From Elephas maximus indicus (lineage: Eukaryota; Chordata; Mammalia; Proboscidea; Elephantidae), in NCBI RefSeq assembly GCF_024166365.1, contig NC_064826.1, forward strand, positions 56,685,001 to 56,749,000: 64,000 bases of DNA. Reading direction: 5' to 3'. The position numbers and the translations under genes were made by a program. Each line of letters starts with the position of its first letter. The stretch's first letter is position 1. Shown here piece after piece: positions 1 to 12,195 of the stretch. Under the pieces are notes generated by a model, which saw only the letters and a list, made by a program, of their open reading frames with translations, was not told the DNA's origin and searched no databases.

Positions 1-750
1 TCCTTCATATATTTATTGGCTAACTTAGTGCTGATCAGTGTGTCAATCAGAACTTGAAATAAAAAAAAATCCATTTGATTGCGAGGTTATAAGATATGCG
101 TTCAAGGCAGGTGAAGGATGGATGGACGGACGGATGGACAGATGTCCAAATTTCCTTAAAATCAAATGGCACCATCATCTTAATCTTCCAGTTATATCTA
201 CTGAATTTTCTTACCATGGATTCTCTATCTTCAGCTTTAAAAGGTGATCTCCATAATCATTTGGATACTAGTTCTTTCTAGGGAAGTTATTCAGTCATGC
301 TCTCAGAGACTCTGGTGTTTGTTGTCAGAATTCTTTGAACCCTGATTGTCCTTTCTATCCTAGTAACAACTAAACCAATACCCACTTCCCTTCTCTTGTA
401 TCTTCTTCAGAGCAGTTAGGTGTGAATTCAGCTCTTTTGTCTTTTATATCTGACTCTCCTGGCCTTTAAGTCCTCATTTACCCCTTCATATTTGTCTGAG
501 TAGTCTGTCTTCTAAATTCTCAACTTTTCTCATAAGCAACTCCCTTTTCCAGCTTAATTAGCTGGTCTTCCTTTATTCTTAACTAATCATTCCAGTTGCT
601 TTTTGATTGCTTGAAAAGAAGAGGCACTAATTGCCATTTTAGACTGTGGGTTTGCAATAACTTAACTTTGAGTTGTATTTTTACCTCATCCCCAGAGGAT
701 AACATATTCAGTTCATAATAAGGGTTTCCATTAATTTTTAGTTGTCTACT
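1..750. other. AT-rich non-coding, nothing recognised
   Basis: I see no gene or clear repeat here. A short stretch of GGAC/GGAT-type simple sequence lies near 117-142 and gives rise to small chance open frames. Those frames have no protein-like composition. Confidence 0.5.
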
Positions 751-899
751 GGAGCCCTGGTCACCCAGTGGTTAAGTGCTATGGCATCTAACCAAAAGGT
801 TGGCAGTTTGAATCCGCCTTGGAAACCCTATGGGGCAGTTCTACTCTGTCCTATAAGGTCGCTATGAGTCAGAATCGACTCAACGGCAACAGGTTTGTG
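751..899 (+). mobile_element. AfroSINE
   Basis: A tRNA-derived Afrotherian SINE in + orientation. It starts GGAGCCCTGG, carries the 'ctaaccaaaaggttggcag' body and ends with 'gtcgctatgagtcagaat' plus a T-rich tail. An imperfect target duplication around TTTTTAGTT flanks it at about 735-743 and 901-909. Confidence 0.85.
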
Positions 900-977
900 T
901 TTTTTAGTTTTACTACCCTTCTCTAGGAAAACCCACAACCGGGGTGTTTGAAACTGAGATTCACAATCAAAGCTTAA

Positions 978-1191
978 ACCAAAACCAAACCAGCTGCTGT
1001 CAAGTCAATTTCAACTAATGGTGACCCCACGTGTGTCAGAGTAGAACTGTGCTTCATAGAGTTTTCAGTGGTTAATTTTTTGGAAGTAGGTCGCCAAGTT
1101 TTCTTTTGAGGTGGCCTCTGGGTGGACTTGAACCTCGAAACTTTTGGTTAGCAGCCAAGCACTTAACCCTTTGCGTCATCCAGGAACTCCT
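978..1191 (-). mobile_element. AfroSINE, long subtype
   Basis: A - strand Afrotherian SINE of the longer subtype, which has a middle section equivalent to 'ctctgacacacatggggtc' when read on its own strand. A perfect 13-bp target site duplication AATCAAAGCTTAA lies at 965-977 and 1192-1204, so the boundaries are firm. Confidence 0.92.
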
Positions 1192-1204
1192 AATCAAAGC
1201 TTAA

Positions 1205-2173
1205 GCAGTTAATAAATCTCAAGCCAACTGAGACCAAATATTTTATTCCTTCACAGTTCTCTCTCTTGGCTTTGAAACCATGTGAAATGACATAAAGAGG
1301 AACAGAATGTGGGGCAGCTGGTCTAGCACTACCTACACAGACCTGGCACTAACAGTGCAAAGCTAGAACCTCACTAGTGTAGAACATGCAAAGCCCAGCT
1401 GCCTTGCAGTTTGAAAGCAACAAATATTTTTCTCCCATCCAAAGCCTAAAAGGACTAATCTCAACTCAGTTTCACCTGAAATAGCAAACCAAGCTATGCT
1501 TATGAATTTCAAGGTCTTGCTATCATAGTCTCACCTGAAGGCATCTCCAACCAGGAATGCTGAGGTCACTTGGGTGGCTAGAATTGGTCTAAGGCACAGG
1601 TGCTGGCTGCCTTGCCTGAATAAAAACTGTCACTTTCCTGGGACAAAGTTATATGCTTCAGTGACCCATCAAAGTCAAAATCCCACCTGGTCAATTTACT
1701 AAAGCCTGAGGCCTAATGCTACCCACCTGGGGTGCATGAGTTAAAAACCAATAAAATTGTAAAAAAAAAAAAAAAAAAAAAAAGCCATGTGGCACACTAT
1801 AGACAGTTGGCCACCTACCAAAGTCAAAAACCTATGTTCTCCCTCCTCTACTCATGCTCGGTAAAGCAGAATCCAAATCCAAATCCTTCCTTTTAGGACA
1901 CTTGTTAGTTGCTATTCTGATTCACAGCAAGTCCATTTGGAGTCTTGCTTTAGTAAAATGCCTCATTCACCACAGTTCTGTTTCTCCTCAAGTTCTGCTC
2001 CTTACCTAATGACAAGGTCTCTGATCCAATGTACAAATTTTAGGAATCTGTGGATTTAATATACAACACTCTCCCCCCTATTGAAGTTTAGAACCACTGA
2101 GAGTGGGTCAAATGAGTAAGATAGAGATGCCAGTTTTATTTTTGAGGAAACTTTTGGGGTTATAGCTTAGACA
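1205..2173. other. Unclassified, with an AATAAA/poly-A end
   Basis: A moderately GC-rich block (about 1290-1757) ends in an AATAAA hexamer near 1752 followed by a run of about 24 A (1760-1783). This looks like the 3' end of a retroposed or LTR-type element on the + strand, but I cannot name the family. There is no open frame of note. Confidence 0.4.
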
Positions 2174-2178
2174 CATAG

Positions 2179-2692
2179 TGTCTTAGTCATCTAGTGCTGC
2201 TATAACAGAAACACCACAAGTGGATGGCTTTAACAAAGAGAAATTTATTTTCTCAGAATATAAAGTAGGCTTAAAGTCTAAATTCAGGATGTTAGCTCCA
2301 GGGTAAGGCTTTCTCTGTCTGCCAGCTTTGGAAGAAGGTCCTTCTCGTCAATCTTCCACTGGACTAGGAGCTTTTCTGTGCAGGGACCCCAGGTCCAAAG
2401 GACACACTCTGTTCCTGGCACTTCTTTCTTGGTGGTGTGAGGCCCCCCTCTCTGCTTGCTTCCTTTTCATCTCTTGAGAGATAGAATGTGGTATACGCCA
2501 CACCCCAGGGAAACTCCTTTTACACTGGATCAGGAATGTGACCTGGGTAAGGGTGTTACAATCCCACCCTAAACCTCTTTAACATAAAATTACAATCAAA
2601 ACAGGAGAACTACCACAAAATACTGGGATTCATAGCCCAGCCAAATTGATACACACATTTTGGGGGCAGGGGACATAATTCAATCCATGACA
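2179..2692 (-). mobile_element. Solo LTR, MaLR/ERVL-like family
   Basis: A 514-bp LTR in reverse orientation. Read on the - strand it starts TGTCATGGATTGAATTATGT and ends CTAGATGACTAAGACA. A perfect 5-bp duplication CATAG lies at 2174-2178 and 2693-2697. The ends and the 5-bp duplication fit a class III endogenous retrovirus (ERVL/MaLR) LTR. No internal region is attached. Homologous LTRs lie at 37.3, 41.7 and 50.5 kb. Confidence 0.85.
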
Positions 2693-2823
2693 CATAGCTA
2701 CAATGCATTCCTGATACTTACCATATGTTAGGCAGCAAAACAGAATACCATATTTCATCTAATAAAATATACCAGGTTTGTAAGGTGTACCATTATTTTA
2801 TGAACCACTAAGAAAGAAATGAG

Positions 2824-3018
2824 GAGCCCTGGTGACAGAGTGGTTAAAACGTTCAGCTGCTAACCAAAAGGTCAGTGGTTTGAACCTCCAGCCATTCCGA
2901 GCAAGAAAGATGTGGTAGCCTGCTTCCATAAAAATTACAGCCTTGGAAACCCTATGAGGAAGTTCTGTTCTGCCTTATAGTCCACAATGTGTTGGAATCA
3001 ACTCAATGGCAATGGGTT
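2824..3018 (+). mobile_element. AfroSINE
   Basis: A complete + strand Afrotherian SINE with a 14-bp perfect target duplication AAGAAAGAAATGAG at 2810-2823 and 3019-3032. It contains an extra middle segment ('gcctgcttccataaaaatta') that is absent from the shorter copies. Confidence 0.92.
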
Positions 3019-3032
3019 AAGAAAGAAATGAG

Positions 3033-3929
3033 CCCCTATCAATTCATATTTTACCTGACACCAATTATAAGATGCATGCTTATTTAGAGATGTTAAGGTA
3101 TTGGAACAGGGTGTATTAGAGTTCACAAAATACAAAACATGATCTCTACAAGCAAGCAGATCCCATACAAAGAAAGCACGGGGAGAAGTTAACCTGTACA
3201 GCCCCATTCCTTTTCCCATATATTTTAGTTGCATGATAATTGACTCCTCTTCCTTTGGGAATCACCAAAAGAGAAAGCAAGAGGTTGGGGGTGTTATACT
3301 AATTTTTGTGTTTGGAAATATGAAGGAAGAATAAGAGATACCCCATCCAATCAAAAATTAATGTTGAATTTTTAAAAGCTTGGAAGAGTACAAACATAAC
3401 CACCAAAAGTAATCTCCAAAACCTTTAACAGTCAAAAAAATCTAGCCTTCATAAAAGAAGAGTTGTACAGAAAAAAATTCTAAGTATAAAGTTAATATTT
3501 ATTTTTAAGGATTGAAAAATATATTATTACATAAAAATTTCAATTTTAAGATAATATTATAGCATAGTAAATATTTGGGGACTACTATTTGCAATATTCA
3601 AACATTTTTTTATACTCAGTGGAAATAGGATCCAGAGCTTGATTCTACCAGAACAACACAATTTCATCATTGGTCTAATAAGCCTAATCAGTTTTGACTA
3701 TTTATCTGAATGGTCTCCTGTTACTTTTCCTTTTAAATCAAAGATATTGCAGTCTTAGTTTCTACAGCAAGAGCAGATTGTACATTAACTACTTGACTAA
3801 ATGCATGCTTTTTTAGCATGGTGGAGAAAGGGACATTCAGCGGTCTAGTATTAATGACCATAATCATCAAGGGCAAAGTAGTAACCAAATGATGGAGCTA
3901 AAGGAGTCAGATTTATTATACAAAGCAAT
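3033..3929. other. AT-rich non-coding, nothing recognised
   Basis: AT-rich unique-looking sequence. The small - strand open frame at 2998-3234 overlaps the end of the preceding SINE and has no recognisable domain. Confidence 0.45.
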
Positions 3930-4180
3930 ACAGCATGGTTATTAAGGATATCATCTTTAGAGTCAATATAGATCTGAGCCCTAATCCTGGCCCCAGTACT
4001 TACTAAGTGGGTAAACTATTAAACCTTACTTCACTTCACTTTCTTCATCTACATAAAAGTAATCATGATAACACCTTCCTTCCAGAGTTGCTGTATAAAT
4101 TAATCAGGCAGAGTATGTAAACCACTAGCACAGAGCCTGGTCCATAGAAAACATTCAAAAAATAGAAATTCTTTTTATTC
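3930..4180 (+). mobile_element. MIR SINE
   Basis: An ancient MIR in + orientation. The order of blocks matches the consensus: a 'gagccctaatcctggccc' segment, a 'cttacttaacc'-like segment, 'tcttcatctacataaa', then 'agcacagagcctggtccata' and a final 'acattcaaaaaat'. It is heavily diverged, as expected for a repeat older than placental radiation. Confidence 0.75.
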
Positions 4181-4286
4181 TTATTCTTGTTCTGTGAGAA
4201 GTTTGCCATGAGATTAATATTGTTTTGCCACTGGAGCAGTCATTAATATTGTTCAGCAGTTATTCAGGCTCTCTGTCTTCTGGCAC

Positions 4287-4497
4287 GGAATCCTTGGCAG
4301 GTCCAAACAGTTAATGTGCTCAGCTGCTAACCAAAAGGCTGGCCGTTCAAGTCTACCCAGAGGTACCTTGGAAGAAAGGCCTGGTGATCCACTTTTGAAA
4401 AATCATAGCCATTGAAAACCCTATGGAACACAGTTCTCCTCTGACACTCTTGGGGATCACCATGAGTCAGAATCAACTTGAAGGCAACTGGTTACCG
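4287..4497 (+). mobile_element. AfroSINE, long subtype
   Basis: A + strand long-type SINE with the 'gaaaaatcatagccattgaa' middle section. A 12-bp duplication GTCTTCTGGCAC / GTCTTCCGGCAC (4275-4286, 4498-4509, one mismatch) defines the ends. Confidence 0.9.
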
Positions 4498-4509
4498 GTC
4501 TTCCGGCAC

Positions 4510-5549
4510 AGGGTGGGATTTTAACTCTGGCTCCCTATGGCTGCTGGAGGTAGTTGCCCAATGAGTTGTAAATAAAAGTTATGTATATCTCTTTCTGGAT
4601 AGAGCATTTAAGTGCCTATATGTGGCCCTCCATAGCTTTCTTTCCCTTTACAACAACTGGTAATGCTCCAGATAATGGCTACTCCATCGACCTGGGTCCC
4701 AGGGTAAGGACAACATGAAGCAGAACTCGTAGCCAACCATCATTCAGCATGCAGTATTAGCATTGTTTTAAACCACTGAGATCTGGGGATTGTTTATTAC
4801 CACAGGATAATTTACTCAATCCTGCCAGATACATCTATTTAAACTTATCTCTAAGAATCACACATTTTTCTAATTATATTATCATAATTTACACTTCAAA
4901 CTTTGTATGTCCTACATCTTTCTTCTCTGATTATAATTGAGCAGGCTGTTGGAAGTATTGTTTAAATTCACTCATTCAACAAATACATTCCAGACACTGC
5001 ACTAGGTTCCAGGCAAACAACACTGAACAAATGGACATGATATCATTCCTCTTAGTTTACTGTGAAGTTGATTGACTCATGGAGGCAAGAGGAAATCATG
5101 GATATTAGCCAAAAAATTTTCATAAGATTTTGGCATGATGATTTAATTTTAGAACATGTAGACATCTATCACTACCATACCCCTAGTAATTATGTCCACA
5201 ATAGGTTTATAATTCTAATGTTTTCCAATGTATCTGAAATTCTCAGTAATGATACCATTCTTTAAAGCAAAAATATGCCTGGAAAAGGTAATCATTACCT
5301 GGTTGAGCTCTTAGTAGGAATGAGTTTATTTGATTACATATATACACACATACACACACACACGCACATTATCAACCTGCTGAAGATTAAGCTCTGTGGA
5401 AAAGTTATGCTAAGCAGAGTTTTGAGGGAAGTGAAGTTTGGGCAATAAGGCACCAACTGCAGTAGTGTAGCTATGGGCATAAAGTGGTTTGGGGCAGGGA
5501 AGGGTACAGCAGGATGCCATTGTCTAGTGAATAGGGAGAAACAAGAGGC
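4510..5549. other. AT-rich non-coding with an old-repeat trace and a CA microsatellite
   Basis: At about 4970-5055 there is a diverged match to the common ancient mammalian repeat of the 'ttcattcaacaaatatttattgag' type. A (CA)n microsatellite lies at about 5340-5367. Open frames here are not protein-like. Confidence 0.4.
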
Positions 5550-8175
5550 AGTGCAAAATTCATTTGCTGATGTGGCACGACTCAAAATGAGAAGAAATAG
5601 CTGCAAACATCCATTAATAATTGGGATGTGGAATGTACAAAGTGTGAATCTAGGAAAATCAGAGTCTTCAAAAATGAAATGGAATGCATAAAGATCGATA
5701 TCCTGGGCATTAGTGAGCTGAAATGGACTGATATTGGGCATTCTGAACTGGACAATCATATGGTCTACTATGGCAGTAATGACAAACTGAAGAGCAATGG
5801 TGTTGCATTTATCACAAAAAAGAACATTAAGAGATCTATCCTGAAGTACAATGCTATCAGTGATAGAATAATATCCATAAGCCTACAAAAAGACCAGTTA
5901 ATATGACTATTATTCAAATTTATGCCAAAGATAAAGAAATTGAAGATTTTTAGCAACTTCTGCAGTCTGAAATTGATCAAACATATAATCAAGAAACATT
6001 GATAATTACTGGTTACTGGAATACAAAAGTTGGAAACAAAGACAGATCTGTAGTAGGAAAAAAAGGCCTTGGTGATAGAAACAACACAGAGATCAAATGA
6101 TAGAATTTTGCAAGACCAATAACTTCTTCACTTAACGACATAAATGGTGACTATACACATGGACCTCACTGGATGGAAAACACAGGAATCAAATCGACTA
6201 TATCTGTGGAAAGAGACGATGGAAGAGCTCAATATCATCAGTCAGAGTGAGACCAGGGGCCAACCGCAGAAGCACAGATCATCAGTTGCTCACTTGCAAG
6301 CACAAGTTGAAGCTGAAGAAAATTAAAACAAGTCCACAGCAACCAAAATATGACCTGGAGTGTATCCCACCTGAATTTGGAGACCATCTCAAGAACAGAT
6401 TTGGTGCGCCGAACATTGATGACTGAAAATTAGACAAGTTGTGGAATGACATCAAAGATATCATACATGAAGAGAGGACAAGGTCACTAAAAATAAGAAA
6501 GAAAGAAAAGACCAAAATGGATGTCAGAAGAGATGCTGAAACTTGCTTTTGAACATAGAGTAGCTAAAGCAAATGGAAGAAATGAGGAAGCAAAAGAGCT
6601 AAATGGAAGACTTCAAAGGGCAGATTGATAAGACAAAGTATAATGAAATGTGCAAAGACCTGTAGTTAGAAAACCAAAAGGGAAGAACACACTAGACATT
6701 TCTCATGCTGAAAGAACTAAGGAAAAATTCAAGCCTTGAGTTGCAATAATGAAGGATTCTATGGTCAAAATATTGAACGATGAAAGAAGCATCAAAAGAT
6801 GGAAGGAATACACAGAGTCACTGTACCAAAAAGAACTGAAGCCAGCAAGCCTTGCCACAAAGTCCACCTGTATTGGATTCAGGCCACACCCCCAAAGAAA
6901 ATCCCTTTCTACTGAATGCCTACTCTCAGCAGATCCCATCGTAGAGGCGAACATATTATATCAGATCTCATCGTGGAGGTTACTGCTTCATTACACAACG
7001 GCCAAACTACATCATAACACCCAAACCACTGAGAGTCATGGCCCAGTCACAATGAAAGACAACCTTAACAATCACAGTACTGAAGAAGTCCAAACTGCAC
7101 TGAAGGCACTGGCAAAAAAACAAGGCTCCAGGGATTGATAGAATACCAAAGAGATGTTTCAATAAACAGATGCAGAGCTGGAAGTGTTTACCTGCCTATG
7201 CCAAGAAATTTGGAAGACAGCAACCTGGCCAACTGACTGGAGGAGATCTATATTTGTGCCCACTCCAAAGAAAGGCAATCCAATGGATTGCAGAAATTAT
7301 CGAACAATATCATTAATATCACACACAAGTAAAATTTTGCTGAAGATCATTCAAAAACAGTTGCAGCACTACATTGACAAGGAACTGACAGAAATTCAAG
7401 CCAGATTCAGAAGAAGACGTGGAACAAGGGATATCATTGCTGATGTCAGATAGATCTTGGCTGAAAGCAGAGAATACCAGAAATATGTTTCCCTGTGTTT
7501 TATTGACTATGCTAAAGCATTCAACTGTGGATCATAACCAATTACAGATAACATTGTGAAGAATGGGAATTCCATAACACTTAATTGTGCTCATGAGGAA
7601 ACTGTACATAGACTAAGAGGCAGTCATTCCAACAGAACAAGAGGATACTGCATGGCTGGAAAATCAAGAAAGTATGTGTCAGGGCTCTACCCTTCCACCA
7701 TACTTACTCAATCTGTATGCTGAGCAAATAATCCCAGAAGTTGGACTATATGAAGAATGTGCATCAGTACTGCAGGAAGACTCATTAACAACCTACACTA
7801 TGCAGATGACACAACCTTGCTTGCTGAAAGCAAAGAGGAATTGAAGCATTTACTGATGAAGATCAAAGGGTACAAACTTCCGTATGGATTACACATCATA
7901 AAGAAAACAAAAACCCTCACAACTGGACGAATAAGCAACATCATGATAAATGAAAAAAAGACTAAAGTTGTCAAGGATTTCATTTTACTTGGATCCACAA
8001 TCAATGCCCCATGGAAGCAGCAGTCAAGAAATCCAACGACATTGCACTGGGCAAATCTGCAGGAGAAGACCTCTTTACGTCATTGGAAAGCAAAAGTGTT
8101 ACTTTGACGACTAAAGCGCACCTGGCCTAAGCCATGATATTTTCAATTCCCTCACACGCATGTGAAAGCTGGACA
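5550..8175 (+). mobile_element. RTE-clade LINE, 5' part (interrupted copy A)
   Basis: A + strand RTE/BovB-like LINE. Translated pieces in shifting frames give the apurinic-type endonuclease start (near 5588), the 'ITGYWN' endonuclease block (about 6002-6022), the reverse transcriptase 'FIDYAKAF' block (about 7498-7522) and a 'YADD' catalytic motif (about 7798-7811). Frameshifts and stops break every frame, so it is dead. At 8175 the sequence stops within the codons for 'CESWT' and resumes at 10763, because another RTE is inserted. The 5' side is truncated or unclear before about 5550. Confidence 0.85.
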
Positions 8176-10762
8176 AGGAATGTTGTTGTTATTGGGTGCC
8201 TCAAGTCAGTTCCGACTCATAGTGACCCCATGCACAAGAGGACAAAACACTGCCCAGTCCTGTGCCATCCTCACAATTGTTGCTTTGCTTGAGCCCACTG
8301 TCGCACCCACTGTGTCAATCCACCTTTTTGAGGGTCTTCGTCTTTTTCTCTGACTCTCTACCAAGCATAATGTCCTTCTCCGGGGACTGATCACTCCTGA
8401 TAACATGTCCAAAGTATGTCAGACGTAGTCCTGCCATCCTTCCTTCTAAGGGGCATTCTGGGTGTACTTCTTACAAGACAGATTGTTCTTTTAGCAGTCC
8501 ACGTTATATTCAATACTCTTCACCAACACTACGATTCAAAGGCATCAATTCTTCTTCAGTCTTCCTTATTGATTGTCCAGCTTTCAAATGCATAAGAGGT
8601 GATTTAAAAAACCATGGCTTCAGCACTTTAGTCCTCAAAAGAACATCTTTGCTTCTCAACAGTTTGAAGAGGTCTTTTGCAGCCAATTTGCCCAATGCAA
8701 TGTGTCTTTTGATTGTAAAAAAAAAACCAGTGTTTGATTGTAGATCCAAGTAAAATGAAACCCTTGACAACCTCAATCTTTCCCCCGTTTTTCATGGTAC
8801 TGCTTATTGGTCCAGTTGTAAGAATTTTTGGTTTTCTTTATGTTGAGGTGCAATCCATACGGAAGGCTGTAGTCTTTGATCTTCATCAGTAAGTGCTTTA
8901 AGTCCTCTTTACTTTCAGCAAGCAAGGTTGTGTCATCTGCATGATGCAGGTTGATAGTCTTCCTCCAATCCTGATACCCCATTCTTCTTCATGTAGTCCA
9001 GCTTCTCGGATTATTTGCTCAGCATACAGATTGAATAGGTATGGTGAAAGGGTATAACCCTGACACACACCTTTACTAACTTTAAACCATGCAGTATCCC
9101 CTTGTTCTGTTTGAACAACTGCCTCTTGATCTATGTACAGATTCTTCATGAGTACAATGAAAAAAAAGTTCTGGAATTCCCATTCTCCACAACGTTACCC
9201 ATAATTTGTTATGATACACACAGTCGGATGCCTTAGCATAGTCAATAAAACAGGTAAATATCTTTCTGGTATTCTCTGCTTTCAGCCAGGATCCATCTGA
9301 CATCAGCAATGATATCCCTGGTTTCACCTCCTCTTCTAAATTCAGCTTGGATTTCTGGCAGTTCCCTGTCGATATACTGCTGCAGCCACTTTTGAAGGAT
9401 TTTCAGCAAAATTTTGCTTGCATGTGATATTAATGATATTGTTCAATAATTTCTGCATTCAGTTGGATCACCTTTCTTGGTAATAGGCATAAATATCCAT
9501 CTCTTCCAGTCAGTTGGCCAGGTAGCTGTCTTGCAAATTTCTCGGGATAGACAGGTGAGCACTTCCAGCGCTCCATCCATTTGTTGAAACATCTCAATAG
9601 GATTCCGTCAATTTCAGAAGCCTTGTTTTTAACCAATGCCTGCAGCGCAGCTTGGACTTCTTCCTTCAATACCATTCATTCCTGATGATATGTTACCTCC
9701 TGAAATAGCTGAATGTCCACCAATTCTTTTTATTATAGTGACTCTGTGTATTCCTTCCATCTTTTTTTGATGCTTCCTGTGTTGTTTAATATTTTCCCCC
9801 ACAGAATCCTTCAGTATTGCAACTCGAGGCTTGAATTTTTTCTTCAGTTCTTTCAGCTTGAGAAATGCTGAGCATGTTCTTGCCTTCTGGTTTTCTCTCT
9901 CCAGATCTTTGCACATGTCATATTAATATTTGTCTTCTCGAGCCGCCCTTTGAAATCTTCTGTTCAGCTCTTTTACTTCATTATTTTTTTCCTTGTTTTA
10001 GCTACTCGACATTCAAGAGCAAGTTTCAGAGTCTCTTCTGATATCCGTTTAGGTTTCTTTCTCTCTTGCTTTCATCATGTATGATATCCTTGATGTCATT
10101 CCACAATTCCTCTGGACTTCAGTCATTAGTGTTCAATATGTCAAATCTACTCTTGAGACGGTCTCTAAATTCAGGTGGGAAATACTCAAGGTTGTACTTT
10201 GGCTCTCATGGATTTGTTTTAATCCTCTTCAGTTTTAACTTGAACTTGCATATGAGTAACTGATGGTCTCATCTGCCATCAGCCCCTGGCCTTGCTCTGA
10301 CTGATGATATTGAGCTTTTCCTTCGTCTCTTTCCACAGATGTAGTTGACAAGGTCCATGTGTATAGTCATCGTTTATGTCAGTGAAAAAAGGTATTTGCA
10401 ATAAAGAAGTTGTTGGTCTTGGAATGTTCAATCATGCGATCTCTGGCATCATTTCTATCACCAAGGCCATATTTTCCAACTACCGATGCTTTTTCTTTGT
10501 TTCCAACTTTTGTGTTCCAATCATCACTAAGTATCCGTGCATCCTGATTACATGTTCAATTTCAGACTGCAGAAGTGGGTAAAAATCTTCAATTTCTTCA
10601 TCTTTGGCCTTAGTGGTTGATGTGTAAATTTGAATAATAGCTGTATTAACTCGTCCTGCTTGTAGGCATATGGATATTATCCTATCACTGACAGCGCTGT
10701 ACTTCAGAATAGATCTGTAAATGTTCTTTTTGACGATGAACGCAGTGCCATTCCTCTTCAAG
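8176..10762 (-). mobile_element. RTE-clade LINE nested in copy A (copy B)
   Basis: A second RTE LINE, on the opposite strand and 5'-truncated. Its 3' tail (TTG repeats read on +) begins near 8181. Its reverse transcriptase 'HADDTT' block (Tyr of YADD changed to His) lies near 8938, and its endonuclease DWN codons lie near 10520. It ends inside the endonuclease region near 10760. TGGACA at 8170-8175 and 10763-10768 is consistent with the target duplication. All frames are interrupted. Confidence 0.85.
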
Positions 10763-11160
10763 TGGACAGTGAATAAGGAAGATCAAAGAAGAATTGATGC
10801 CTTAGACTTGTGGTACTGGCGAAGAATATTGAATACACCATGTATTGTGGAAAGAATGAATAAGTTTGTCTTGGAAGAAGTACGGCCAGAGTGCTCCTTA
10901 AAAGCAAGAATGGCAAGACTTCATCTCATGTACTTTGGACATGTTTTCAGGAGGAATAACAGGGGTGCCTGAAGAAAGATATTATGCTTGGTAAGGTAAA
11001 GGTCAGTGAAAAAGAGGAAGACCCTCAATGAGATCAATTGACACAGTGGCTGCAACAATGGGTTCAAACATAGCAACGATTGTGAGGATGGTGCAGGACT
11101 GGGCAGCGTTCCGTTCTGTTGTACACAGGGTCGTTATGAGTGGGAACTGACTAAACAGCA
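10763..11160 (+). mobile_element. RTE-clade LINE, 3' part of copy A
   Basis: Continuation of the + strand copy after the nested insertion. It encodes in one frame a C-terminal stretch with 'RRIDALDLWYWRRILNTP' (residues at about 10789-10842). It then continues to the 3' end 'gtcgttatgagtgggaact' near 11140. The reading resumes at the codon where 8175 left off. Confidence 0.85.
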
Positions 11161-12015
11161 CCTAACTATTGAATACACATCTCTAACTATGTGCTGCCTG
11201 ACATTAAGAATTATATTGAACTAACCTATCTTGTATACCCAGCATATAGCACATTGCCTGGCATAGAGTAGGCCCCCAATAACTATTTGTTAGTGAATGA
11301 ACCACCAAGAACAAAGTCATTAGAGGTATCTCAGTGTGGACCATTCCTGCTTCAGGAGTCAACACCTAAATCAAATTATGGGCTGGAAAACTATATCCAA
11401 ATTAAAAAAGTTTTAATAAGAGGGAAGCAGTGAGATGATTCCCGTAGTGAGACACTATTGGTTGGCTGACTCAACAGTAAACTCTACTCACACTCTTTCT
11501 TGAGGCCTTACAGTAAAAAGCCTAGAAAAGCTAATTACACACTTTTCTAACCTCACATGCAGTAGGGTCAGTCATATGAATAGGTCTGGTCAATCAGAAG
11601 CTTACAGTTTGATGAACCAAACTAATACATCCAAACTCCTCCTATACAGAAATTCAGGGGCCCATGATATGCCCAGGACTTGGTTTACTAAACTACAAAA
11701 TGTAAGTCAAGATGATCTCTTAATCTTTAAATGTCAATTCATTCATTCCACAAACGTCTATTGAGCAAGCCTCCCCTGATATATACACGTAAGCACTGGG
11801 AGTATACTGCTAAACTTAACAGTCATAGTGCCAGTCCTCATGAAGCTTCCAGTATAATAGAGGAGTCAAATTAAAAAGTATTTTAATTATGTATTAATAT
11901 TATCACAGAATCTACAAGTTTTATTAATATTTACTTTTATTAATGTTTATTTAATAACTTAAAGTTGAAATGCTCTAAAGCAGCCATTTCTGGATGATTA
12001 TATGTGGTACCTTAT
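11161..12015. other. Non-coding with old L2/MIR-type traces
   Basis: At about 11215-11305 there is an L2-like 3' end ('gcctggcatagagtaggccc', then 'aataactatttgttagtgaa'). At about 11745-11880 there is a diverged copy of the 'ttcattcattccacaaacgt' ancient repeat. There is no gene. Confidence 0.5.
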
Positions 12016-12195
12016 GGAGCCCTGGTGGCACAATAGTTAAGTGCTCAGCTGCTAAACAAAAGGTTGGCGGTTCGAATACAGCAGCTGCCCTGGGAGAAAA
12101 GGCCTGGCAATCGGCTCCCATAGAGATTATAGCCTAGAAGACCCTATGGGGCAGCTCTATTCTGTCGTGTGAGTCGGAATCCACTTGATGGAATA
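12016..12195 (+). mobile_element. AfroSINE
   Basis: A + strand SINE starting GGAGCCCTGGTGGCAC with the intermediate 'ggctcccatagagattatag' segment. The 3' end is diverged ('gtgagtcggaatccacttga'). I could not fix a target duplication. Confidence 0.85.
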
